Source: Faecalicatena fissicatena (GTDB lineage Bacteria > Bacillota > Clostridia > Lachnospirales > Lachnospiraceae). From it: DNA of 64,000 nucleotides. The notes under the pieces were generated by a model, which saw nothing but the letters and a program-made list of their open reading frames with translations, was not told the origin of the DNA and ran no database searches. The position numbers and the translations under genes are program-made. The DNA lies in NCBI GenBank assembly GCA_001028025.1, contig LDAQ01000008.1, positions 1-64,000 of the forward strand, given 5' to 3'. Of the stretch, positions 7,730 through 16,002 are shown one piece after another; position 1 is the first letter of the stretch; every line of letters begins with the position of its first letter.

Positions 7730-9427
7730 ATGAAGTTACAGAATATGTTTAAGAAGACGAGCAGAAAGAGTTATATTTCTCTGAAAGAGTCTAAGCCCGA
7801 GGTCCCGGAGGGACTTCTCAGAAAATGTAATAAATGCGGCGCGGCTATTATTGCAGAGGACGTCAAACAGGGCTTCTATATCTGTCCGAAGTGCCACGGC
7901 TACTTCCGTGTCCATGCGTACAGAAGGATAGAGATGCTGACAGATGAGGGTTCTTTTGAAGAGTGGGACCGTGGAATGACAACCAAAAATCCCCTGGATT
8001 TTAAGGGATATGAGGAGAAGATAGAAGCACTTCAGGAGAAAACAAATCTGGAGGAGGCGATTGTCACAGGAAAAGCCAGTATAGAAGGCATGCCGGTAGT
8101 TATCGGAGTATGTGACGGACGGTTTCTGATGGCCAGTATGGGAGAGGCAGTCGGCGAAAAAATTGTCCGGGCGGTGGAGCGTGCTACAGAGGAAAAGCTC
8201 CCTGTTATCATATTCGCCTGTTCCGGCGGTGCAAGAATGCAGGAGGGGATCGTGTCCCTGATGCAGATGGCTAAGACTTCGGCGGCTCTGAAGCGGCACA
8301 GCGATGCCGGGCAGCTCTATATATCCGTTCTGACAGATCCGACCACCGGTGGTGTAACTGCCAGTTTTGCCATGCTGGGAGACGTGATTCTGGCTGAACC
8401 CCACGCACTGATCGGCTTTGCGGGGCCCCGGGTCATCGAGCAGACGATCGGGGAGAAGCTGCCCAAAGGCTTCCAGCGTTCAGAATTTTTACTGGAGCAT
8501 GGTTTTATCGACCGCATAGTAGAGCGTGAAAACATGAGGCAGGAGCTGGCGGAAATATTACGGCTGCATTGCAACACGGAACGTGTTCTGCGTACTCCTG
8601 ACGAACAGCAGGTACACACAGAACTGGAGGAAAAAGTCAAGAAAGTACGCAGTGCGTGGGACCGCATCCAGATTTCCAGGAGAAAAGACCGTCCGGTAGG
8701 CTCCAATTACATTGAAAATCTCTTCGAAAGTTTTATGGAATTCCACGGAGATCGCTGCTTCAAAGATGATAAAGCAATTACGGGCGGCATTGCATATTTT
8801 AAAGGCATGCCGGTGACGGTGATTGCCCAGGCAAAAGGAAGAACCACGAAGGAAAATATTGAGCGCAACTTTGGAATGCCGTCCCCTGACGGCTACAGAA
8901 AAGCACTGCGCCTGATGAAACAGGCGGAGAAATTCGGCCGCCCTGTTATCTGTTTTGTGGATACCCCCGGTGCATTCTGTGGTCTGGAGGCTGAGGAGCG
9001 GGGGCAGGGAGAAGCAATTGCCAGAAACCTGTTCGAAATGTCCGGCATGAGAACCCCGATTCTGTCGATTGTGATCGGAGAGGGCGGAAGCGGCGGCGCG
9101 CTTGCAATGGCGGTTGCCGATGAGGTATGGATGCTGGAAAATTCCGTATACTCCATCCTCTCTCCGGAAGGATTTTCCAGCATATTATGGAAAGACAGCA
9201 AACGTGCCAGCGAGGCCGCAGAAGTCATGCGGCTGACAGCCGATGACCTGCTGCATCTGCAGATCATCGAAAGGGTCATACCGGAGCCGGAACACTACAC
9301 AACGGAGAATCTTAATAATGTCTGTGACGTACTGGAACAGCAGATCAGGGATTTCCTGGAAAAATACACAGCTATTTCCGAAAGCGATCTGATTGAAAAA
9401 CGTTACGGAAGGTTCAGAAGGATGTAA
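7730..9427 (+). CDS. accDA: Acetyl-CoA carboxylase carboxyltransferase, fused beta and alpha subunits (AccD-AccA)
   Basis: Transfers the carboxyl group from biotin to acetyl-CoA, giving malonyl-CoA. In most bacteria the two subunits are separate proteins; here 565 residues hold both. Residues 1 to about 290 are AccD-like, with a zinc ribbon (Cys33, Cys36, Cys52, Cys55) and ACSGGARMQEG. Residues from about 305 are AccA-like, with FVDTPGAFCGLEAEERGQ and GEGGSGGALA. The AccA part lacks some of the usual N-terminal helical region. No stop or frameshift separates the halves, so this is a real fusion. Confidence 0.94.
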   Translation: MKLQNMFKKTSRKSYISLKESKPEVPEGLLRKCNKCGAAIIAEDVKQGFYICPKCHGYFRVHAYRRIEMLTDEGSFEEWDRGMTTKNPLDFKGYEEKIEALQEKTNLEEAIVTGKASIEGMPVVIGVCDGRFLMASMGEAVGEKIVRAVERATEEKLPVIIFACSGGARMQEGIVSLMQMAKTSAALKRHSDAGQLYISVLTDPTTGGVTASFAMLGDVILAEPHALIGFAGPRVIEQTIGEKLPKGFQRSEFLLEHGFIDRIVERENMRQELAEILRLHCNTERVLRTPDEQQVHTELEEKVKKVRSAWDRIQISRRKDRPVGSNYIENLFESFMEFHGDRCFKDDKAITGGIAYFKGMPVTVIAQAKGRTTKENIERNFGMPSPDGYRKALRLMKQAEKFGRPVICFVDTPGAFCGLEAEERGQGEAIARNLFEMSGMRTPILSIVIGEGGSGGALAMAVADEVWMLENSVYSILSPEGFSSILWKDSKRASEAAEVMRLTADDLLHLQIIERVIPEPEHYTTENLNNVCDVLEQQIRDFLEKYTAISESDLIEKRYGRFRRM

Positions 9428-9450
9428 ATGAAAAGAGAGGTCATATAAAC

Positions 9451-10500
9451 ATGAATCCACTTAAAATAGGTGATAAGACTGCCAGAGTTCCCCTGATACA
9501 GGGGGGGATGGGAGTCGGAATCAGCCTCGGCAATCTGGCGGGGACAGTTGCACAGCAGGGCGGAATCGGGATCATTTCTACGGCCCAGATCGGGTTTCGG
9601 GAGCCGGATTTTGACGCGCACCCGTCAGAGGCCAATCTGAGGGCTATCCGGAAAGAAATGGAGAAGGCCAGGGCCATTTCTCCTGACGGTCTGATCGGAT
9701 ATAACATCATGGTAGCTCTGAAAGATTATAAACAGCATGTTGCCGCAGCCGTGGAAGCCGGAGCGGACCTGATCATATCCGGTGCGGGACTGCCCACCGA
9801 ACTGCCGGGCCTGACTGCGGGAAGCCCGACGAAGATTGCACCCATTGTCTCCACAGAAAAGTCAGCCAAAGTGATATTGAAGTACTGGAGCAGAAAATAT
9901 CACAGGACTGCGGACCTTGTCGTAATCGAAGGCCCGAAGGCCGGCGGGCACCTGGGATTTAAAGAGGAGGAGCTGGAGCACTATTCTCCGGAAATATACG
10001 AACAGGAAATCAAGAAAATTATAGAAACTGTCCGAGGATTTGCCGATGAGTATCAAACAGAAATCCCCGTTGTTATAGCCGGCGGCATATATGATGCCGG
10101 AGATGTACAGCGGGCAATGGCTTTAGGCGCAGAGGGAGTACAGGTTGCATCAAGATTTGTAACCACACAGGAATGCGATGCGGATATCCGCTATAAAGAG
10201 GCTTATCTTAATGCATCCAGGGAAGATATTGTGATCGTGAAAAGTCCTGTAGGCATGCCGGGACGCGCCATCTTGAATCCCTTTATGAAACGTGTTATGC
10301 TAGGGGAGAAGATCGAACATACCCCATGCCACAGGTGCCTTGCAAGGTGTAATCCGGCAGAGATTCCATACTGTATCACTGACAGCCTGATACGGGCAGC
10401 CAGAGGAGACGTGGAGGAAGCCTTATTATTCTGCGGAGCCGATGCATACCGGGCAGAGCGCATGGAAACCGTAAAAGAGGTAATAGACTCCCTTTTTTAA
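9451..10500 (+). CDS. Nitronate monooxygenase / FabK-like FMN oxidoreductase
   Basis: A 349-residue member of the 2-nitropropane dioxygenase family, the same fold as FabK but clearly a different protein. It has VPLIQGGMGVGIS at the N-terminus, GPKAGGHLGF in the middle and VIAGGIYDAGD for flavin phosphate binding. The C-terminal part has a Cys-rich segment, CHRCLARCN followed by PYC, absent from FabK. Location in the fab operon suggests a role in acyl or oxidised-lipid chemistry, but the substrate cannot be told from sequence. Confidence 0.85.
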   Translation: MNPLKIGDKTARVPLIQGGMGVGISLGNLAGTVAQQGGIGIISTAQIGFREPDFDAHPSEANLRAIRKEMEKARAISPDGLIGYNIMVALKDYKQHVAAAVEAGADLIISGAGLPTELPGLTAGSPTKIAPIVSTEKSAKVILKYWSRKYHRTADLVVIEGPKAGGHLGFKEEELEHYSPEIYEQEIKKIIETVRGFADEYQTEIPVVIAGGIYDAGDVQRAMALGAEGVQVASRFVTTQECDADIRYKEAYLNASREDIVIVKSPVGMPGRAILNPFMKRVMLGEKIEHTPCHRCLARCNPAEIPYCITDSLIRAARGDVEEALLFCGADAYRAERMETVKEVIDSLF

Positions 10501-10549
10501 GTGAAGAGGGTTCAGCGATACAGGAAGCAGAGAAAGGAGCACAGCATCC

Positions 10550-10996
10550 GTGAATGCACACGAGACCATCAATGATATACTGGTTCATTTGTTCAATGAA
10601 ATCTGGGAATTAGAGGAAGAGGCAATCATAACAGATGAATACAAGGATATCAGCAATAATGATATGCATATCATAGAGGCCATTGGACTTGGAGAGGACA
10701 GCACCATGTCTGCGGTAGCCAAGAAACTCGGTATTACTGCCGGGTCTCTTACTACGTCCGTCAACAGCCTCGTGAACAAAAAATACGTGGTGCGTGAGAG
10801 AAGCGAATCCGACAGGCGTGTAGTCTATATCAGGCTCACGGAAAAAGGTAAAAAAGCATTTTATCACCATAAGGATTTCCATACACAGATGACGGATGCC
10901 GTAATACAGAGCCTCGATGAAAATGAAATTCCGGTCCTTTTAAAAACGCTGGAAGGCCTTTCAAAATTTTTCCGCGGATACAAAGCAGAAATATAA
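10550..10996 (+). CDS. fabT: MarR-family regulator, probable FabT
   Basis: A 148-residue winged-helix protein with the recognition region MSAVAKKLGITAGSLTTSVN and the wing RSESDRRVVYIRLTEKGK. FabT represses fatty-acid operons of this gene order in lactic acid bacteria, with acyl-ACP as co-repressor. Here it is the last gene of the operon rather than near the front. The GTG start at 10550 has AAAGGAG nine bases upstream. The palindrome at 87-107 is its likely operator, implying autoregulation. Confidence 0.82.
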   Translation: MNAHETINDILVHLFNEIWELEEEAIITDEYKDISNNDMHIIEAIGLGEDSTMSAVAKKLGITAGSLTTSVNSLVNKKYVVRERSESDRRVVYIRLTEKGKKAFYHHKDFHTQMTDAVIQSLDENEIPVLLKTLEGLSKFFRGYKAEI

Positions 10997-11025
10997 CTTT
11001 TCAGTGACTATGGAAAAGTTTTTTT
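10995..11025 (+). terminator. Intrinsic terminator of the fab operon
   Basis: AACTTTTC (10995-11002) pairs with GAAAAGTT (11013-11020), followed by a run of T. It overlaps the fabT stop codon region and closes the operon. Confidence 0.8.
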
Positions 11026-11052
11026 GACGTTTCAAATAAAATGAGGTACAAT
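11024..11052 (+). promoter_or_regulatory. Promoter of the DUF6465-like gene
   Basis: TTGACG at 11024-11029 and TACAAT at 11047-11052 with a 17-base spacer. It starts inside the T-run of the preceding terminator. Confidence 0.7.
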
Positions 11053-11123
11053 ATGCCTTGTAGCAAAAATAACGTTCATGTTGAAGTCTAAATACTTGAT
11101 TGTTTTAGCAGGAGGGAGCAAGT

Positions 11124-11660
11124 ATGGCACCAAGGAAAACAACAAAGAAACCAGTAACCACAAAACCAGCGGCAGAAGAGGCTGCAGAGATATCTGTAGA
11201 AGCAGCCGGGACAGCGACTGCAAATGCTGAGGCTACAAAAGCAGCTGTCAAAACCGAAGCGATCGAGACAAAAGCAGGTAAGGCAAAGGCAATCGAGACC
11301 AAAAAGGACACGACAAAAGCAATTGAGACAAGAGCGGCTGTTCTCAAGGATCCTGAACCTGCTGCAGAAGAACCGAAGAAAACGGCGGCAAAAAAGGCTG
11401 CACCTAAGAAGACCACTGCAAAAACAACTGCTGTGAAGAGAACTACAAAAAAGGCAGAGTTGAAGACAGAGTTATTCCTTCAGTTTTCAGGAAAAGAATA
11501 TTCAGAAAAAGAAGTACTTCAGAAAGTGAAAGAGGTATGGACCAAGGAGCTGAAGAATAAAGTGGGCGATATGAAAGACGTAAAGATCTATCTGAAACCA
11601 GAAGAATTTGCGGCATATTATGTAATCAACGGCGATACAACCGGAAAAGTAGACTTATAG
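11124..11660 (+). CDS. DUF6465-like protein with Lys/Ala-rich N-terminal half
   Basis: Residues 1 to about 110 are low-complexity Ala, Lys, Thr and Glu, reminiscent of histone H1-like tails. Residues 112-178 form a compact domain beginning KAELKTELFLQFSGKEYSEK, which resembles DUF6465 proteins of Lachnospiraceae. Function is not known; the basic tail suggests nucleic-acid contact, which is inference. It is monocistronic, with its own promoter at 11024 and a terminator at 11677. Confidence 0.78.
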   Translation: MAPRKTTKKPVTTKPAAEEAAEISVEAAGTATANAEATKAAVKTEAIETKAGKAKAIETKKDTTKAIETRAAVLKDPEPAAEEPKKTAAKKAAPKKTTAKTTAVKRTTKKAELKTELFLQFSGKEYSEKEVLQKVKEVWTKELKNKVGDMKDVKIYLKPEEFAAYYVINGDTTGKVDL

Positions 11661-11676
11661 AAGTGCCGTGCATAAT

Positions 11677-11730
11677 AAAAAGACTCCGGATACGGGATTG
11701 TGGAAATTTTCCGTATCAGGAGTCTTTTTA
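11677..11730 (+). terminator. Intrinsic terminator
   Basis: AAAAAGACTCC (11677-11687) pairs with GGAGTCTTTTT (11719-11729), with further pairing of GATACGG and CCGTATC inside. It follows the DUF6465-like gene by 16 bases. Confidence 0.88.
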
Positions 11731-11741
11731 TCTTATAGAAG

Positions 11742-11912
11742 AGTAACGGGCATCTGTTACTGTTCACACCCTCTGGGCGTGCACAGTAACGGCATCTGCC
11801 CATTTAAAGTCGCCTTCGGCGAGGGGCAGATGCCCCGAGGCCATCACTTTATTGGCTCCGATGCCGTGCAGCGGAGTGCACGGCACGGTCTGAACAGTAA
11901 CGGGCATCTGCA
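11742..11912. repeat. Hairpin-rich repeat region (family F, copy 1)
   Basis: The word AGTAACGG(G)CATCTG occurs three times, at 11742, 11785 and 11896. A hairpin at 11791-11836 has arms GGCATCTGCCC and GGGGCAGATGCC with CGCCTTCGGCG at the tip. A second hairpin, GCCGTGC/GCACGGC, is at 11862-11886. A similar hairpin with different stem sequence lies at 28863-28898. A weak open frame crosses this region but is not credible as a gene. Confidence 0.6.
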
Positions 11913-12019
11913 TTGCGGCCGCAGGTTTGTTATTGTGAATGGCAATCTTAGCAAGATTGTGGTAGAATTGCAGTGAGAAGAAATGAAACAACAGAGGCTT
12001 CAAAAGGAGTAATAATATA

Positions 12020-12093
12020 AAAAATAGTAAGGCCCGAAACTACCTCGCCAACTATTTTTCATGCATCGCACGTAAATGACCAAAGAATGGTCA
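12020..12093. other. Two inverted repeats before the membrane-protein gene
   Basis: AAAAATAGT (12020-12028) pairs with ACTATTTTT (12051-12059), and TGACCA (12077-12082) with TGGTCA (12088-12093). The first could be an attenuator or terminator, the second a regulator site. Neither is recognised. Confidence 0.45.
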
Positions 12094-12145
12094 TTCAGTG
12101 CTCATAGCTATACAAAAGATCTGTAGAACTCAGGAGGAAAAGGTA

Positions 12146-12772
12146 ATGGAAGCAGTAAACAGCGAAGACAGCACAAAAGGAAGACATCCGGCAGTTAAAT
12201 TATATCTGGGGGTTATGCTGGGGGCATACGGCATTGCGGTCCTTACATGTCTGATCTGCAATCTGGTGATCCAGCATACACTGTCATGGTTTTACATCGT
12301 ACTGTTTTCCATTGGGATCGCTTTTTCCGTAACAATCCTGCCGGTGCTGGTAAAAAAGCACCGGGTCATTCTATCGGCACTTGGAGTTACGCTTTTTATG
12401 TTTCTGCTGCTGTATGCGTGCAACCGTTATACAGGCGGGGACTGGCTATACCGTTATGCCTTTCCGATTGCGGCACTTCCGGTAATTGCGGCCTGGCTTA
12501 TGATTCTTACAGCGAAGATAAAAGGAATCAGCTGGTACTTTAAATCTGCGGTTATTTCATTGCTGGCTGGTGTGCTGATCACCACACTGAATATATGGAT
12601 TGATGCTGTGCTCAGCGGAAATGATAATCTCGTAAAAACTTTTGTATTAATGTTCCGCCCGACGAATGCAACTTATTTAGTCAATGCATTAGTGGGTTTA
12701 TGTTTTGTAATCTATTTCTTCATCGGACTATTTCTTGGAATATCCAAAAGGGAAAAAAACAGACAACAATAA
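12146..12772 (+). CDS. Hypothetical integral membrane protein
   Basis: A 208-residue protein with about six hydrophobic segments, starting with KLYLGVMLGAYGIAVLTCLI, so it should span the membrane. No catalytic motif or named family is recognised. ATG 12146 is chosen because GGAGGAAAAGG ends a few bases before it; an earlier in-frame start at 12098 lacks a ribosome site. The downstream DUF6483-like gene follows closely and may be co-transcribed. Confidence 0.75.
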   Translation: MEAVNSEDSTKGRHPAVKLYLGVMLGAYGIAVLTCLICNLVIQHTLSWFYIVLFSIGIAFSVTILPVLVKKHRVILSALGVTLFMFLLLYACNRYTGGDWLYRYAFPIAALPVIAAWLMILTAKIKGISWYFKSAVISLLAGVLITTLNIWIDAVLSGNDNLVKTFVLMFRPTNATYLVNALVGLCFVIYFFIGLFLGISKREKNRQQ

Positions 12773-12840
12773 ACAAAACCGATGCTGCAGCAGGGGCATC
12801 CATGGAAGTTCGGCAGGCAGCAGAGAAAAGAGGTGCTGAT

Positions 12841-13224
12841 TTGGAATTTGAACAGGATTATATTATGAGAATGATAAAGGGAGAAACAGCGGCCCTTGCA
12901 CGCATCATATTTCGCAAAACAAGCCCGCAGTATGAGCTGCCGGAAGAGAATAAGTATACGGTAGCAGATGATCTGTATGGCCGTCTTTTGAGAATGGCAG
13001 ATGCGGGGGCGATTAATAAAGCAGAGAATATGCTCTACCAGGAAATGGATCAGGCAGATCAGACGTATCTGGAGATGGGAATTGGATTTTATGATCATAT
13101 CAACGAATACGAGGATGAATTTCTGGCGAAAAACGATTATACGAGGACCGAAATCAATGAGGGAATCAAACAGCTGCTTGGTGAGTACGGTATGGATTCC
13201 CTGGATGAATTTCTGGAGATTTAG
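12841..13224 (+). CDS. DUF6483-like small protein
   Basis: Starts LEFEQDYIMRMIKGETAALA, which resembles the N-terminus of DUF6483 proteins of Clostridia. I place the start at TTG 12841, with AAAGAGG seven bases upstream; ATG 12802 is an alternative that adds 13 residues. The protein is acidic, mostly helical and has no signal peptide. It ends DSLDEFLEI. Function unknown. Confidence 0.7.
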   Translation: MEFEQDYIMRMIKGETAALARIIFRKTSPQYELPEENKYTVADDLYGRLLRMADAGAINKAENMLYQEMDQADQTYLEMGIGFYDHINEYEDEFLAKNDYTRTEINEGIKQLLGEYGMDSLDEFLEI

Positions 13225-13265
13225 AATTTACATGAAGTAAATATAATAGGAAAGAGGTTGGAAGA

Positions 13266-13850
13266 ATGACAAGATTAGAACAGCAGATTCAGTTCATCAG
13301 GGAGATCGACAAGGTGAAAAGTATTTACCGGCAGACCTACCTTGCGGATGGACAGAGGAAGGAAAACGATGCGGAGCATTCCTGGCATATTGCACTGATG
13401 GCGGTACTTTTACAGGAGTACGTGCCGGATGCGGATGCGGCAAAAGTTATGACCATGGTGCTGATTCATGATCTGGTGGAGATCGATGCAGGAGATACCT
13501 ATGCCTATGATTCGGCAGGAGCCGAGACAAAACGTGCCAGAGAAGCAGCGGCGGCCGACCGTATTTTCGGACTGCTTCCGAAGGAACAGGGACAGGAGTT
13601 CCGCATGCTGTGGGAAGAATTTGAAGAGTATCAGACACCGGACGCAAAGTTTGCCCACCTGCTGGACAATTTCCAGCCGCTGCTGCTGAACGATGCATCT
13701 GGCGGAAAAAGCTGGGCGGAGCACAAGGTGAAAAAGTCACAGATCTATAAGCGAAATAAGAAGATAGAGGAAACATCAGAGGATATATGGGCATGTATGC
13801 AGGCCATTGTGCAGGAGCATATAAACAAAGGAAATATTATAGACGGTTAG
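13266..13850 (+). CDS. HD-domain hydrolase (YfbR/HDDC2-like)
   Basis: A 194-residue metal-dependent phosphohydrolase. The HD signature is complete: HSWHIALMA, LIHDLVEIDAGD and a later Asp in LLDNFQP. Relatives act as 5'-deoxynucleotidases on dNMPs, which is the likely but unproven activity here. GAAAGAGG upstream supports ATG 13266. Confidence 0.85.
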   Translation: MTRLEQQIQFIREIDKVKSIYRQTYLADGQRKENDAEHSWHIALMAVLLQEYVPDADAAKVMTMVLIHDLVEIDAGDTYAYDSAGAETKRAREAAAADRIFGLLPKEQGQEFRMLWEEFEEYQTPDAKFAHLLDNFQPLLLNDASGGKSWAEHKVKKSQIYKRNKKIEETSEDIWACMQAIVQEHINKGNIIDG

Positions 13851-13950
13851 TGGATAACAGTGGCCTGGGTCCATAAAAACTGAGGATATACCAGGATACG
13901 GAAGAAAATGTGGCAGGCAAGTATTTCTGCAGGAGTCAGGAGGTAGAAGA

Positions 13951-14679
13951 ATGTACGAAAAGGAAACAGAACTGCTTCAGAACATGATTGATGAGAGCAG
14001 TCATATTGTATTTTTCGGCGGGGCGGGAGTATCTACAGAGAGTAATATTCCGGATTTCAGAAGCGCAGACGGTATTTATCATCAGAAATATAAATACTCG
14101 CCGGAGCAGGTCGTGAGCCACAGCTTCTTTATGCAGTATACGGAAGCATTTTACGACTTCTATAAAGAAAAGATGATGATACTGGATGCCAAGCCAAACC
14201 CGGCGCATCTCAAGCTGGCAGAGCTGGAACGGGCCGGAAAACTGAAAGCCGTTATCACGCAGAATATTGATGGGCTTCACCAGGCCGCCGGCAGCAAAAA
14301 CGTGTATGAGCTGCACGGCAGTATTCACCGCAGTTACTGTATGAAGTGCCATCGGTTTTACGATGCACAGTTCGTGAAAGCATCTGACGGTATTCCTCGA
14401 TGTGAGTGTGGTGGGATCATTAAGCCGGATGTGGTGCTGTATGAGGAAGGGCTCGATTCAGAGACCATCCAGGGGGCGGTTAATGCAATTGCAGAAGCGG
14501 ATACCCTTATCATTGGCGGGACGTCTCTGGTCGTTTACCCGGCGGCGGGATTCATTGATTACTTCAGGGGAAGACACCTTGTGGTAATTAACAAATCCGA
14601 GACAGCGAAGGCCGTCAGGGCAGAACTGAGTATATCTGCGCCCATTGGGCAGATTTTGGAGCGAATTCAGGTTCGATGA
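13951..14679 (+). CDS. cobB: Sir2-family NAD-dependent protein deacylase
   Basis: Removes acyl groups from lysine using NAD. Motifs in order: GAGVSTESNIPDFRS (NAD binding), TQNIDGLH, ELHGS with the catalytic His, and a zinc site formed by CMKC and CEC. The 242-residue length fits bacterial sirtuins. CAGGAGG before the ATG is strong. It stands alone, with a structured region behind it. Confidence 0.93.
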   Translation: MYEKETELLQNMIDESSHIVFFGGAGVSTESNIPDFRSADGIYHQKYKYSPEQVVSHSFFMQYTEAFYDFYKEKMMILDAKPNPAHLKLAELERAGKLKAVITQNIDGLHQAAGSKNVYELHGSIHRSYCMKCHRFYDAQFVKASDGIPRCECGGIIKPDVVLYEEGLDSETIQGAVNAIAEADTLIIGGTSLVVYPAAGFIDYFRGRHLVVINKSETAKAVRAELSISAPIGQILERIQVR

Positions 14680-14753
14680 TGAAAAGAGTACACGAAATAG
14701 AAGTAAGACAGTGTGCTCCTGGATTTGTAAGCAGGCGATAACTGCTACTGTAT

Positions 14754-14881
14754 AAAAATAAAAGCCAGCATAATGAACATCGGCGGCAGACATAAGTATG
14801 CAAAATGCATTCTGTCTGAACCGCCTTATCAACAGGAACTGAGACCTGTTGATAGTTCATATGCCGGCTTTTGTTTTATTT
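14754..14881. other. Three-way-junction palindrome between convergent genes
   Basis: An outer stem pairs 14757-14777 with 14855-14874 (AAAAGCC and GGCTTTT ends, T-rich on both sides). Inside are two hairpins: GGCGG-CAGAC with GTCTG-CCGCC (14782-14825) and a perfect 10-bp stem TATCAACAGG/CCTGTTGATA (14827-14854). It may act as a bidirectional terminator for the sirtuin and methyltransferase genes, but the shape is more complex than needed for that. Confidence 0.65.
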
Positions 14882-15736
14882 ACTTTCCCATCTTCCGGAC
14901 GCGCCGCAAGGCAGAACCAGTCCGTTAGAGCTTACCGGGAGACCGATTTCCTGGGAATCCACATTTCCGTTCCAGGCTCTGAGTTCGGTAGAAATCATAT
15001 AAGTCAAAACGGCAGGAGCAAGGCCCGTGGTATATGAGTTGACAAGAAAAAAGAGGGCATCCGGGGATAAGATCTGGGTACAGAGTCTGATCAGCGGATG
15101 AATCATATCCTCGATCTTCCATACCTCACCTTTGGGACCTCTTCCATAGGAAGGAGGATCCATAATAATGGCATCGTAAGTATTTCCCCGGCGGATCTCT
15201 CTTTCCACAAACTTGACACAGTCGTCCACAAGCCAGCGGATCGGGGCATCCCCCAGTCCGGAAGATACTGCATTTTCCTTTGCCCAGCCTACCATACCTT
15301 TCGAGGCATCCACGTGGGTAACCTGCGCACCCGCAGCAGCAGCGGCCAGAGTCGCGCCGCCCGTGTAAGCAAACATATTCAGTACCTTCACCGGCCGGCC
15401 GGCTTTTTTTATCTTTTCGGAAAACCAGTCCCAGTTAACAGCCTGTTCAGGAAAAAGCCCCGTATGCTTAAAATTAAAAGGTTTCAGGTTAAACGTCAGC
15501 TCCCCATAATGAATCTGCCATTGATGGGGCAGGTCGAAAAATTCCCATTCCCCGCCGCCCTTTGTACTGCGGTGATAATGTCCATTAGGCTTCTTCCAGC
15601 CTCTCTGCGTTTTAGGCGTGTCCCAGATGACCTGCGGGTCCGGGCGTATTAAAAGATACTCTCCCCAACGCTCCAGCTTTTCTCCCGCGGAACAATCTAT
15701 GACTTCGTAATCTTTCCAGTTATCTGCAATCCACAT
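14876..15736 (-). CDS. Class I SAM-dependent methyltransferase (RlmI/RlmK-like)
   Basis: A 286-residue Rossmann methyltransferase. Motif I is NMFAYTGGATLAAAAAGA, followed by VTHVDASKGMV and the catalytic-type MDPPSYGRGPKGE, as in 23S rRNA m5C/m2G enzymes. Its N-terminal EYLLIRPDPQVIW region is typical of this subgroup. The start at 15736 is preceded by GAAAGGA on the minus strand; longer in-frame versions run into non-coding sequence. The target RNA is not determined. Confidence 0.85.
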   Translation of the reverse strand: MWIADNWKDYEVIDCSAGEKLERWGEYLLIRPDPQVIWDTPKTQRGWKKPNGHYHRSTKGGGEWEFFDLPHQWQIHYGELTFNLKPFNFKHTGLFPEQAVNWDWFSEKIKKAGRPVKVLNMFAYTGGATLAAAAAGAQVTHVDASKGMVGWAKENAVSSGLGDAPIRWLVDDCVKFVEREIRRGNTYDAIIMDPPSYGRGPKGEVWKIEDMIHPLIRLCTQILSPDALFFLVNSYTTGLAPAVLTYMISTELRAWNGNVDSQEIGLPVSSNGLVLPCGASGRWESK

Positions 15737-15939
15737 ATTCTTATCCTTTCTTTCGGAAACTGCCTGTTTAAAAATATAAAACAGGCGGAAAACTACACAT
15801 ATCATCTCATATATAAATAAAATTTTCAATATGGATTTGGGGATATTACAGAAGTAATCAGTTATACAGAAGAGATAATGCGAATAAATTATGTTTACTG
15901 GAGGCAGAGTCAGTGATAGAATATATCTATAACTGATTT

Positions 15940-15982
15940 CAAAGGGGTCTGACCCCTTTGCCAGGGGGGTCAGACCCCTATG
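15940..15982. repeat. GGGGTCAGACCCC-family palindrome, copy 3
   Basis: CAAAGGGGTC-T-GACCCCTTTG (15940-15960) is followed by GGGGTCAGACCCCTATG (15966-15982), so the double form again. It sits seven bases before the ribosome site of yedF. Confidence 0.88.
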
Positions 15983-16002
15983 AGGTTGAAAGGAGAAATG
16001 AT

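Noticed and set aside
11668..11976. Open frame of about 100 codons across the hairpin repeat region
   Set aside because: No ribosome site, low-quality composition, and it runs through terminator and palindromes.
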